From positions 8,575,732 to 8,639,731 of the forward strand of contig NC_135561.1 in NCBI RefSeq assembly GCF_964340395.1: a stretch of DNA of 64,000 nt. The letters run 5' to 3'. This document shows, one piece after another, positions 47,324 through 62,189 of this stretch. The position numbers and the translations under genes are program-made. Within the stretch, counting starts at the first letter, position 1. The number at the start of each line of letters is the position of its first letter. This DNA is from Glandiceps talaboti. Taxonomy: Eukaryota; Hemichordata; Enteropneusta; Spengelidae. The notes below the pieces were generated by a model. The model had not been told where the DNA came from. It saw only the letters and a program-made list of their open reading frames with translations, and did not search any database.

Positions 47324-49117
47324 AAGAATGATGTGTGAACAAATTCATTATTACGAATGAACAAATCAACGAGCCATCCAACATGGTGTCAACTTGTGTT
47401 GTCACGTGATCGTCGACGAGAATGGCCGTGGAAATGCGAGAAAAAGTCAGCGCTACTAACAACATGAAGTTACTTAAATTGATCGTAGTCAAATATCAAA
47501 ACTATTTGATCCGATCATCATTACAATGGCGGAGTAATTCATTCGAGAATCATTTCTCATCGACTGTGCTCCCAGCTGTTTTACGCTCATAAAAAGTGTT
47601 TTATGTGAATAACAGTAAGCCCATTACTGTCATTAATTGTCTGTACGTAGTTTCTAGCTATACTCTACTCTACACAGCGATTCTCATATTTATTTCAAAC
47701 ATCAATGTCCGATTGTAGATTGAACACCACTGCTACTGTATATGACGATTCAATCAATATTTGTAGCTATATTTGCATACTTTGTACTAATGTGAAATGG
47801 TGGTTTTCAACACTGTCGATCAAGCGTATCGAACAGACCTTCCCTGGAGCCCTATTATATTTTCCATATAATGACTCTGAATTTTTTGTAAATAGAAAAA
47901 TGTCGACGTTTCTAGAGCCCAGAGTTGAAATCGTCGAACAGCTTGATAAACACACAACTTCTGGGATAAGAGAAATTATATTTTGAGGATCTTACCGTGG
48001 TTTTCAGGATATAGAATTAAATGTAAAGAAGATAAATATAATATGAAACAATCTCAATCAACTTTCTAAGTCGCCTTCAAGGCGCCACGCTTATTATAAA
48101 AAGATATGCGTCTCCAGGTGCACTAAGAAATAAATATCACTTTAGTACAATGGATTGGGAATACGAGACAAAGTTGATGGATTATTTCACCTTTTTGTTG
48201 CCATGGTGACAAATTAACATCGCCTAGTGAAGTTAACTGGATGTCATTATGAGATGATTGAAATGAATTGTGTGCCCCCTTTTGACATTCTATTTCAATG
48301 CTTTATTATTTGCATATAATACGTACATGTTGACGACAGTAATACTGTATTGTCTGCCACAAATCAACCGCATTACGTCGTCAGGGCTAGACAATGAGGT
48401 AGGACTAACTGAATACTGTGTCTCATCATGAATTGATTCCCTGGTGTTGTCTCTAGCTTTGAAGTATTCAAAATAGAAGATTGATAAACCGTTTGGAGAT
48501 CACCTGGGAAGACTTGTTGCATACATAACGGTACCCTGGATTTAACCTACCTCGCTAGAGTTCTCATTTTTCTTCAACTTTCCAAGGGTCATTAAACACG
48601 TCATACGCTGCAGGTTCACAAGTCTACGCATATTTTAATCTAATGACGTTCGCGCGTTTTACATTGCGCATTTTTCTGCGCACGACGCACTTTAAAAACG
48701 AGATATTCACGAGACTTCATTCTGGCAATCGTTCTGATTCAACGAAAGGTATATTTCAACAATGGCTTATAAGATTTAGTTGTCATCACACTAGGGAAAC
48801 TTCAGTATAACTTGTCTGGAGACTGCGATATAAGACCACAGGGACACATATTATTGCTTAGATTATTGTTTTCCAAAGGGCAATATCACACGAATCTTGC
48901 TACTACAAATGTATCAATATACGCTCTATAATAAAAGATAACTAAAGGGCGGACACTGAACCAGAAGTCCATAGTAACTCCCCTGTAGGCAATTTAACAT
49001 TTTCGTCATCGTGCCGTATTTAAACTTGTCTAGTCTAAGAGATCATTTATATCATATGCCATCACCCCCTTTATTAATTAACCAATCAGTAGACTGCTAT
49101 CGATGGCTATGCACACT
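45312..49117. other. Intergenic stretch between the CUB/LDLa genes (left part)
   Basis: Short runs only, such as (TTTG)n near 45875-45905 and (AT)n near 47293-47317. A minus-strand frame at 47265-47492 begins MTTINLSNFMLLVALTFSRI and looks like a signal peptide, but it has no convincing donor site. Confidence 0.45.
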
Positions 49118-49373
49118 GAATATTCATGAGCACCAAAATGCTATACACTTCAGTGTAAACAGCTGTCATGAATATTCATTGTGCAACCATTGATTACATT
49201 ATTTCTGCTAACTCCCATGATGCAATAGTCCATAGCTAAGACACCCTATAAGGGCACAAGATCAACTTGATGTTTCTCTCAAATCATAAGTAATTGTAGG
49301 TGATGTAAAATCATGAAATAACTCCCCAGGACAAGTAGTTTATGAAAATGTCTCTATTTCCTGGAGTGGCGTT
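49118..49373. repeat. Dispersed repeat R1, copy 2
   Basis: Same order of words as 14712-15042 but without the TA run. It keeps gaatattcatgagcac near its left end and catgaatattcattg about 45 bases further. Confidence 0.7.
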
Positions 49374-49647
49374 TTCATTTTTTTGAGCAGTTGAAAACTC
49401 TATAATGGCGACAGAAAGATTTTGTTATGTTTCTACTTTTATAATTTGAGTAGACATTTTTTCTTCACCGTCAGAGTTTATCGTTGTTGGGCTATATACA
49501 TATACATTATTTGAAGCTAGAGTTGTATCTACAGAAAATATTCACATTTATTTGATAAAGTATATGTTTGGAAAATGTTTTCTTTTGAGCGGATTATTTG
49601 GAAGAGAAACTCAATTTACTATTGTATTGGCGTGTTTGTGTGTACCC

Positions 49648-49648
<1 letters not shown>

Positions 49649-49691
<43 letters not shown>
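49649..49691. repeat. (GT)n microsatellite
   Basis: A ~43-base GT run. Confidence 0.95.
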
Positions 49692-49694
<3 letters not shown>

Positions 49695-49941
49695 ATTGTA
49701 TTTTTGCATCAATATTTACTTCATACAACGTATAATGCAATTACTGTACAATGACTAAACTGCATTACCCAATTATCCAGCGTATGTATATTACTAATAT
49801 ACCATCCAAAAAGCAAGCAGAATATTATTTATTCAAATGAATCATAAACATGCAAAATCTAACAGTTCTTGTGATTCCCATATTTGGAACATGTGTATCA
49901 AGTTTTATTAGATTAAAGGCTGATCTTTTGAGATATCGTCG

Positions 49942-49972
49942 CAGACAGACAGACAGACAGACAGACAGACAT

Positions 49973-50019
<47 letters not shown>

Positions 50020-50020
50020 G
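49942..50020. repeat. (GACA)n microsatellite
   Basis: A ~78-base GACA run with one CATA interruption. Confidence 0.95.
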
Positions 50021-50708
50021 CGCTAAATCATTATACCCTCTCACTGGCATTCGGAAGGGTGGAAGATAAATGTAGCGATCTAAGATTTCACCTCGTGAGG
50101 GCGTCCTATCGATCATGAGATAGGGACTCATAGATCTAGTTTTCATTCTAGTAGATACCATTAAGGGAATCGTCATCAAGAGGTCATAAAAAAATCTTTG
50201 AAATGTGACTTCGCATGGAAAGGAAAAATGAAATCAAAATATACTGATATACATTGACAACTAAACAGAAGAAACACAAATATTTGAATGTTCTTTTATT
50301 GGCTTTATTCTACAAATATTTCGTTCTCTTTCAACACGTATTGAAAACAGCAGAAACACATTTCATTGGGACACATTGCATCATTATACCCACTATTCGA
50401 CTACTGTAATATTGTACACTACTATTATACGACTGCTTTTCTTTATTGTGTAGTCTAGATCTGCTTGTCATACAAATACAGCATCGATATAAGGAAGGCA
50501 TTGTATCCATGGCTACTAACGAAAACGTCACACAGACACTAACCTCTGATTGGTCAGTACAGATTGAGGATACACACCAATTGGAAATCACTAATCTATT
50601 ACAACGTGATGTAGAGAGGTCCAGCTAGTAGTACGTTCAATCACAGACTGTGGTTCAATTCGATCTTATTGGTAGCTTGTGCCCGCTGGAGGCTTTAGGA
50701 ATGACCCG

Positions 50709-50757
50709 TGTCCGTCCGTCCGTCCGTCCGTCTGTGTACGTACGTCCGTCCGTCCAT
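50709..50757. repeat. (GTCC)n microsatellite
   Basis: Two GTCC runs separated by gtctgtgtacgtac. Confidence 0.9.
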
Positions 50758-51570
50758 CGGTGGACTTGCTGGCACTCACTGTATACATCAATCGGTACAT
50801 TTTCGTCTTGGTCGCTGCTATTAACGAAACCGTAAACAGACACATTGTGATTTACACCAAAGTTTGAATTGAACGACGAACCGACATCTGCTGTAACATC
50901 AAATTGCAACAAAGTCTAAACTATTTCTACTACTACTTGATTTTCTAACTATGTTCATAAACGTGACTTCAGCCTCCTGCAACATCTCTTTTTACACGTT
51001 TGAATATCCCTCATATCTTTGAACAAAACTTAACAATTTTTAACAACACCGACAGTTTACCACGACAGTTCACATCTGTACAGCAGTCAAAACTTCATGA
51101 ATGTTATTACAAGACTTTGAGTATTCTAAAACATTTTTTTTCGAGACTTCATTATTCACATCTCATAGCATATACATATAACGAATTCTTGCTTTCTGGA
51201 GATGACTCACAGTGAATAAATATAAGCACTCATTAAAAAAAAACAGGCCGTTACAAAACAGTATATACTAGACAATTGATTTCGAATATTTTTTTTAGAT
51301 TTTATGTAAAGTCTTGGAAAACCAATAAAATGAATAAATATGGTATTCAAACACCAGTTGCTGTTTTTATACACAATGTGTCTGTCAATGAAGTATGTAA
51401 ATATTGTTTGGTCAGCCTTTGCTGTTACTTATGGATTGTAGAATAAATTAATATTAAATAAACATTACAAATTTGCATAAAGGTTTCATTATTGTCAATA
51501 TCTTGCAAATGTGTTTACATAATTCGAATAATTATCAAGAGATTAGTCACAACACAGTAATATTTGTTTG

Positions 51571-51620
51571 TTTACTTACTTACTTACTTAGTTACTTAGT
51601 TACTTACTTACTTACTTACA
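51571..51620. repeat. (TTAC)n microsatellite
   Basis: TTAC units with two TTAG variants. Confidence 0.9.
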
Positions 51621-51830
51621 ATCATTGCTTGAAAGACGTGTAATTACAGCATAGAACTAGTGAAGAAGAGGGTTGCCATTGGTGATGAATTTGTTGTATA
51701 TAAAGACATGAAGATCGAATTACAGCAGATTATTGTCCATTATCAAGTTTGTTTATCTTATAAAGTTAGTCAGGAAACAAATGTGAGAATGCAGATTTTG
51801 AACCGACTCCGTGTGAACACTTGGTGTTGG

Positions 51831-51938
51831 TATATCAATGACGTCACGATTATATCAATGACGTCACGATTTGTATCAATGACATCATAATTGTATCAAT
51901 GACATCACGATTATATCAATAAAATCACGATGTGTATC
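51831..51938. repeat. Minisatellite containing TGACGTCA words
   Basis: Five units of about 21 bp of the form tatatcaatgacgtcacgat. The first two contain the perfect palindrome tgacgtca; later ones are mutated to tgacatca or aaaatca. Confidence 0.85.
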
Positions 51939-52433
51939 GGCGAGATAATGTAAAATTCATTTCAGATTAACGAGAGAAATCCAATGTTTCAACACTGGTG
52001 GCGCAATTTAAGAATTTGAGCTTGTTTGCGAACTTGTGTCGTAAGGTTGTAATATCAAAAGACTTCTTGCTAAGGATTTCAAAAGTTTTCAAGTACATTT
52101 TTATAGATTCTTCACTGAAATGGAAACTTAGAATCACAACTAGTGCTACAATTGCTTTCATCTTGTTGACAAAGTCTGTGTGCCAAAAATCACTAGTACA
52201 AGGGTTGACACATTGATAGTTATAACCTACATCTAAATAGTTTAAAATGTTCATACATAATGTTTTATGTTTTTTTTATCCAGTATAAAAACCTTGTTCA
52301 CCTTCACACTATCGTTTTTGTAACTCTGTCTTTGTTCTCATGGTTTCGTTTTTTTATCCTTTTACTTTTAATTTAAAAGTATTTGTTGAGTCTTCTTGAA
52401 AAAGAATTGAACTTGCATCTTTCTCTCTCTAAA

Positions 52434-55167
<2,734 letters not shown>

Positions 55168-57189
55168 CTGTGGAAGAAGAGAGAGAAAAGAGAAGAGGAT
55201 TTATGAAAGTTTTAAGTCACAAAAAAATCAAAAAATACATTTGTAGTAAAGCATAGGTCTGTATACCATATATCTTCCTAATTTCTACATTCAAAGCCAT
55301 GATGTACAGTATGACCACTAGGTGGCGGTATAATCAGCCAGATAAACAAACTCAAACTCATTGTGTGGCTTTTAGCCGTAAAATTAGGCCCTACCTGATT
55401 AATGTTTTAACCTGATAAAACCTGAATGTGAAACCATTTACCTTGCACAAAAAGTATAGCGCTATTTTTGTCTAAAATCAGTAAACGTGGATTAAGAGTA
55501 TGTATCGTTGCCGTAAAAAAGACAGTAGCAGTTCTGTTTTCCGGCAGTGGTCTAAATCTGAACCACAGACTTTCCTTTTCTGTGTCTGAACATAATATGG
55601 TGTCACGTAGAACAGTAATTGAGGGTTAAAGGTCAAGTAGTGACATGTCAACAACATAGTAACTTAATTTTTTGTCAAGTCTTTCAGCAATTAGTCAGTT
55701 AGTCAATCAGTCAGTCAGTCAATCAGTCAGTCAGTCAGTCAGTCAGTCAGCCAGTCAGTCAGTTTAGTCAGTCTTTCAGTTACTCAAACAGTCACTCCAT
55801 AAGATAGGCAGTCACGGAGTCGCTCACTAAAGGAGCCAGTCGGCGGTAAATCAAATGAACAATCGCCTTAATTGTGAATGTCAGTGAGTCGCTGAATCAG
55901 CTTGTTCTTTACAAAAAAAACCTGATACTCCGTCATCGCATTGAACAGTATGAACCAACTAATTAACTCTAAATCAATGACAACATTAATCACAATCAGA
56001 TCCGAGTACTATGCCTCAAGCACAAAATACATCAATATCGTAGGGACCTTATCAATCTTCTGTACTAAGAAAATGTCGCCATGACAACTGAACAATTTTA
56101 TGACAATGGCACAACAGGGGATAAAAAAGTAGACAATTAGTCCATCCATCAGTCAGTCAATATATCGTGAAATCAAGATTTGATGACGATCCCCCAACTC
56201 TAATATTGCCTGTACGCATGATAGATGAACTCCCCTTCACACAAGGACAGGATTTTGACTATGTTAACTGCGAATGACGTCACAAGAGTATTAGCAAGGT
56301 GTATGGGCATAAAGGCTATTTGGACCCCTTAAGTGCCCATTAACTTCTCAAGAAGGTACTAAAAACACATCAAATAAAAACATCTCTTCTACTCCAGAGA
56401 AAGAGTTCTTGTTTTGTTGCACTCGATATTATTACGAGCACATTTCTGATAACCACTCAGATTCCATTGTTGTTTATCGTTCAACAGCGTAATGTAAGTA
56501 CATGATATCATAAGAGTAGAGAGATGGGTCTTATTACAAATTTCCTCTCGTACAGAGTGACCTTTTAAAAACATGACTTTTATCTCCGGAGACAGGTTTC
56601 ACAAACCAATGCCTTTTAAATTTAAGTACTTAAAGATTTTGTGCTGACTATAAAAACGTTGCAGGTAAAACACATCATCAGCATTCACTTCTAATGATAT
56701 ATGAAAAGTTCATGGCTTCCACGTATGCACGGCCAACACTCACCGAAAAATCGATATCCGTGATTTTTATGTTACACAAAGAACTCCATATGATCTTTTC
56801 ACGATCATTTTCAAAATTATGAAAACAAATCGTTTGTAATTGTTGTTTTTTCATCTGTGACAAACGCCACGATACAATATTCCCGTTGCCATAGATACTA
56901 CATTATCTCTCATTCACTTGCGCAGATAAAGTGCGTTCTACTCCAATTCTGCTTCTAATAAAGTATAGAGTTCAATGAAGTTCATAATGAGCACTTCCTA
57001 CGTTGCTTACAATATACTAGGCTCTGTTATTGTATGAATAAGGACACCCGTTTGACTCTAGTCTACACAAACATTTTGATGAAAAAATTATATAAATACG
57101 TGGTAATTCTTCCTTCAACTGGCATTGTTATTGAAAAATCAATCAATGAGGTGCTTTCAGAATGTCATGATCACATGACGTATTTATCT
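55168..57189. other. Upstream of gene 2, no gene seen
   Basis: Holds the CAGT microsatellite at 55691-55766 and a gttgccgtaaaaaagacagta word at 55509 that echoes repeat R4. No exon recognised. Confidence 0.45.
55691..55766. repeat. (CAGT)n microsatellite
   Basis: Imperfect CAGT/CAAT units. Confidence 0.9.
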
Positions 57190-57400
57190 CTTCTTGCAAA
57201 CCAAGAGCACACTTTTTCCGCTCACGCAACTTCAGCTGAGCGAACTTATTGCGTATGCGAGGTAGGATTGCCGTAAAAAGGACAGTACTTTGCGACGATG
57301 GAGTAGTGTTGCCGTAAGAGGATTGACGTTTACAACCATGCACGTTTGCGGTAATGACGTGATGTAGTGCCACGGTTGCCGTGAGATTGTACGGTGCTGA
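57190..57400. repeat. Dispersed repeat R4, long copy
   Basis: Contains cttgcaaaccaagagc, attgccgtaaaaaggacagt, tttgcgacgatgga and a second tgttgccgtaagaggattg unit, followed by two further degenerate gttgccg/gtttgcg units. It looks like the R4 core repeated in tandem. Confidence 0.5.
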
Positions 57401-58095
57401 CATGTAAGTGTGTGTTATATGAGAAAACAAACACGCTCAAAAACATCGACATATTCTACAAGCAAAACGTTTAGTCGAATGGTTTATGAATTAACCTGAT
57501 ATGATCGATTCTGGTGCTAAAGTGTATAGTGAATTCTAAAATCACGATTTCGATTAGAGCGACCTATGATGCTATGTTTCTTATCACCCAACGACCCTAT
57601 ATTTCTTCATTTTTGCGAAATTGAAAAAAAATATGCGCCCTCTGCGGCAGGATTAGAAAAAAACACGCCACTCATTGTCCAATCTGGATTAAGTTATCGT
57701 TTATTACTGAAATACATTGTTTTTTTTCTGACTCTGATTCTCCTTTCTATGTCATTCAGAAGTACAATTATAAATTGAAAGTATCGCAAACATGAACTCA
57801 TACACTTATCGTTTATCAAAACACTTTTTTAGAGTAAACGACCGATCGACCCATCACGATGATAAACATAGACTTAAAATACGTTGTATGTACAATAACA
57901 AACTTTTTATACATTTTTGGGTTACGTTTTGCTATGTATTGAGCTACGAACACAGACTTTGTCACCGTTGTTTCACTTTGAATGTTCGAGTAGGAAGCCA
58001 TGCTAAAATAATTTGATTAATTTAAAATCCAAAATCGATATCCAATCCTCATCCATATGGCCACTTAAGACATGGATGGACCGTCGTACATTCGT

Positions 58096-58097
<2 letters not shown>

Positions 58098-58132
<35 letters not shown>
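58098..58132. repeat. (CAGA)n microsatellite
   Basis: A ~34-base CAGA run. Confidence 0.9.
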
Positions 58133-58135
<3 letters not shown>

Positions 58136-58628
58136 TAAACACTGGCGCCGAAGTAATCTAACATTTCCGAATAACTGCTTACTATGGTAACTTAACAACG
58201 GTCGTAAAATTGTGCTTCAAGATTAGATAGACGAAGTACGTCTACATTGACACGGTCTACCTATTCAATATATGAAAGTGGATCTTGTCTTATATTGAGA
58301 CAATCACAGATTGTGTTATATATCACTTCATCTCCGACACTGATTTCCTGAAATCGAACATCAACCAGCTGCATGCAGGGGTCGAAGATCAAATTGAGTC
58401 ATTCTGAAGCCCCCCCCCCCCCATGAAATATAGAATTTTTCGCAGTCAAAGCAAAGATCTTGGCTTATAAATTAGTCACCATTCTCAGTGTTGTTTGAAA
58501 GGTTGCAATGTATCTTGGAACTATTTGAATATTCAAATAAGTATGTTATTAATCTCTGTTGTTTGTAAGGTAGCTTAAAGTTATCTTTTACATAAAAATA
58601 GACGTGACCACATGTCTTTATCTGTGCA

Positions 58629-58703
58629 ATGTATGTATGTATGTATGTATGTATGTATGTATGTATGTATGTATGTATGTATGTATGTATGTATGTATGT
58701 ATG
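58629..58703. repeat. (ATGT)n microsatellite
   Basis: A ~75-base ATGT run. Confidence 0.95.
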
Positions 58704-58869
58704 TGTTACAACTATCTTTACAATCTATATTATTAGTGACTGTAAAAGACAAAGATCTACGTATGTACACACATTGTAATATATTATTTACATTCAGAAT
58801 GACGAGCACTATCTATCACTGTGATGACATTTTCTAATCTTATTACTCTAAACCAGGTCACTGTGGATC

Positions 58870-59272
58870 CATCGTATTTTCTAATTTAGCACACAGATAT
58901 TTCATTGGTTTGATTTATATTAAGCTATATGTACAATTCCATGGACAACACGGGTCATTAGTTAAAGTCGTAAACAATTCTGACATAGGGTAGCAGTGCT
59001 AGGTTTACTAAGGTTGGCTTCCATTAAAGAGTAAAGGCATAGCGTAGAAGCCAACAACTAGAGTACATGCAGTATGTTTTAATTCTATATGTCACATTGG
59101 GAATGCATCGAATGTCTTACGTTGAGATTAAGTTGACATCCAGGGACGTGAGTCTTTAAAATCAATAGGTTCTTGTAAACCTACATTGCATGAGTCACGC
59201 GAGAATTACATATCTGTCTGTCTGACAGTATGTATATATGTATGTATGTAAGTACATGTATGTATGTATTTC

Positions 59273-59350
<78 letters not shown>

Positions 59351-60721
59351 GTGTGTATTCTATGTATGTGTTTGTTTGTGTATGAGTATATATTTTTCTA
59401 TTTAATCATACATATACACATGTATAGAGAGATATGTATAGATTAAAGCAAGTATATGCTCTCGTCTGGTCTAAATTCTGCCAATGCTGTTAATTAATTA
59501 CTTACACGTTTGCACCATACAAATATTTCATTACAATTCACTACGTTATTATTTGATCTGATTTCCCAAGCCTAAAGCTGCCAGTTTTGATAGCATTATA
59601 AATTACATTCATTAAGATATCAATCGACGTCTTATGAGAGTCTTTAAGACACTAAGCCTATGGTACTGTCAGTTGTATCAGTCAGCCAATGTTGTGTGAT
59701 GTTAACGTTATACCGTTACACAATTTCACTGAGTAATATGTATTCCTTTACTATATGTAAGTTAAACCCAATGTTGCGTGAAACTCTTCAAGGTAATTTT
59801 CATGGTACACGGGTACGGAATATACACCGTGTCTGAACAAATTAATCGCTGGTCACGAATCCTTTTTATTCCGTTCCACACCAGCTTTATTATAACAACC
59901 AGTCGAACTAACCCTGTAGGTAAATTCACTGATCCCTGTAAATTTGTGTTCTTTCCACGCCACAGCTTGAAATACTAACGTGTTATGAATTCTGTCTCCT
60001 ATTACACATTCAGGAGGTTCATTTTTATTGAAAATGTCATTTCATATTTCATAAACTATAATGAGATTTTGCCATAAGTTTATTAATTTTCTAGTGAAAT
60101 GATTAAATATGGAATTATACAATGACTGATTAAAAAAATGTGGACTGGGTATAATGATGAAATATGCTGAAATTAATGTCGTGCTATATGCACGATCTAA
60201 TTTATAGCATAGATAAGCGAGTTTTAGCATATATGTTATTGTTATGTTTGTAATAAAACGCAACCTTTGAAATATTCCACGTTACGTGACAATGCCTGCG
60301 GGGTTGTCGATGTTTGATCATTTACATCCAGCACTGTGAGGTGTGTTGGTTCAAAGCAAACCCAGTACATGATGCACACCATTTTGATATTGTAGAGGGA
60401 AAATTGTTGAAACTTTTGGTAATTTTAGAAAGTACGTGTATTTGTCCTTTAATCTGATTACTTGTTTTGTTGTTTTCGTCAAGGCATTTTTAATTATCCT
60501 GTAGTCCTAATTGTGTTCTGCATATAAACAGCAATTAATTAGGTTATGTCAAATAAGTTTGTTTAGTGTTATAAGTCAAAACTGTCAACACTAATTGTAC
60601 AAAATTAAAAGGAATATTTAGATAGTATTCTCCGACATTTTTTTCGTTCGGCTAAGGAAAATACGGGTGACCTATATATTAAGGGGCCTTGTCACTACGA
60701 ATCGCTAGACAAGTAGTGACA
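58870..60721. other. Gene-free stretch
   Basis: Apart from TATG and GTCT microsatellites near 59228-59348, no feature is supported. Confidence 0.5.
59275..59348. repeat. (GTCT)n microsatellite
   Basis: A ~73-base GTCT run preceded by short TATG units. Confidence 0.95.
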
Positions 60722-60960
60722 ACCCCTACGTCACGAGTATTTTCCGGCTGAATGAAGAAACATGTTGGGAATAATATAATTATACCTCCTTAAGCGCGTA
60801 GTTTATGAAAAATAGCGATTTGGAACGTTTTGATTCATATTTCGAGCATCTCAGAAACAGTGGCGTAGTCACGGGTTGTCGGGATATAGAACGACCAGGG
60901 TATATAATCCATATTTTCTGTTCGAAGATGATAACTTGGATTGTGCATGGTATAAGTAAT
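60722..60960. repeat. Dispersed repeat R3, copy 2
   Basis: Diverged match to 37250-37490, anchored by the gtcacgagtattttc.ggctgaa word and a later atag.acgacca.ggta block. Confidence 0.4.
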
Positions 60961-61751
60961 GTAGTGTTGAAGCAGCTAAATAACCCCATCAGAAAAAAAT
61001 GTATATCCTCACGCTACTGAAAGTGTTTGGAAGGTTACGGACATCATATGTGTGGTCTCAAATTGGCCAATCGGTTTACAGAATGTGCTCACAAATTAGC
61101 AAGTCATTATTAGCAACAGCTAACACTTGTCAAACACGTGTTTCTATCAATTTTCTCACTCTGAGCTTAAGTTTGGATGGGAGCACATGTAGTTGGGCAC
61201 TGTACGTTGAAGGGTGTTTGCGTTTGTAGAGATATTAATCTAATTTGGCTTCTCCACGATTTCAGGAACATACTGGTGAGTACGCACGATTGAATCCCCG
61301 CGACCTCTAAATTTTTATGTCATTTCAAAAAATGTTTGCTTTCGTCACAAGACTTGAAATCGGCTCTGTGCGCCTCAAAATGGGTTATCTAAGTCTGAGT
61401 GTTTGCCCAGACCTGTACTAGTTGGACATTCTACGTCATATCATTAACATTTCGTGCAAATGTAGTGCATGCCAAGTATGGTACGTCTTTCGACATATGC
61501 TCCGTACTCGCATTTTGTCTGGTAGGATGTTCTCTCCATTTCCTAACTTCTCAAATTATCAAATCTACTAAATTATCAGCAAGTTTCGGGACATCATTTA
61601 CCACAATTCAGACTCTGCTATTTGGGTGTACAGCCATATCGTATGATTGTAAAATCGATTAATATTTGACCATAACTTTGGTGATTAAGTTATATGTTCG
61701 ACCTACAAAATGACCTCGAATTTGATTAGCGTATATTCTTTGTGGCTTTCA

Positions 61752-62189
61752 TTTAAGCAAGGTGAAGGCATTGAACTTACTTTTGAATTAACAGTTGTAC
61801 AGTTTGAGAGTAGTTACAATAATTACTGTGTCGATTTTTGTTTTGAGCTGTTTGTTGTTCCTAAGTTTACAGTAAAGGTAGGTTTTGAGTGCCACCGAGG
61901 AAGAATAAAAAACGAAACACTAATGCAACAGTTATTGCACCTATGTTTGAGACACAATGCTTCAAACTAATATTATCTCGCATTTTGTGTTTTATGCAAT
62001 TTTTTTATTAGATGTTCAAAACAAATGCGTAATTTTTGTAGCAAAGAGCATTGTCTTAATGTTGCATCGTACCAGTGCAGTATCTGGTTATTTAACTGAA
62101 CTAGTGCAATATATATTGCACTATGTGGATGCAATAGCGTAAATAATGTAGTCGTAAAACAAAGGGTGTAGACACGTGAAGTGGTGTAT
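61752..62189. repeat. Dispersed repeat R2, copy 2
   Basis: Matches 13743-14170 in order, without the nested R4 insertion. It contains short inverted words around gtgcaatatatattgcac (62104-62121). Confidence 0.65.

Noticed and set aside
51000-51215. A 71-codon + strand frame after a possible acceptor
   Set aside because: No family recognised and length is within chance for AT-rich DNA.
51967-52254. Minus-strand frame with a hydrophobic start, downstream of gene 2
   Set aside because: No recognised motif, no splice context and no paralogue near gene 1.
57143-57430. 95-codon minus-strand frame
   Set aside because: Overlaps the R4 tandem repeat and shows no motif.
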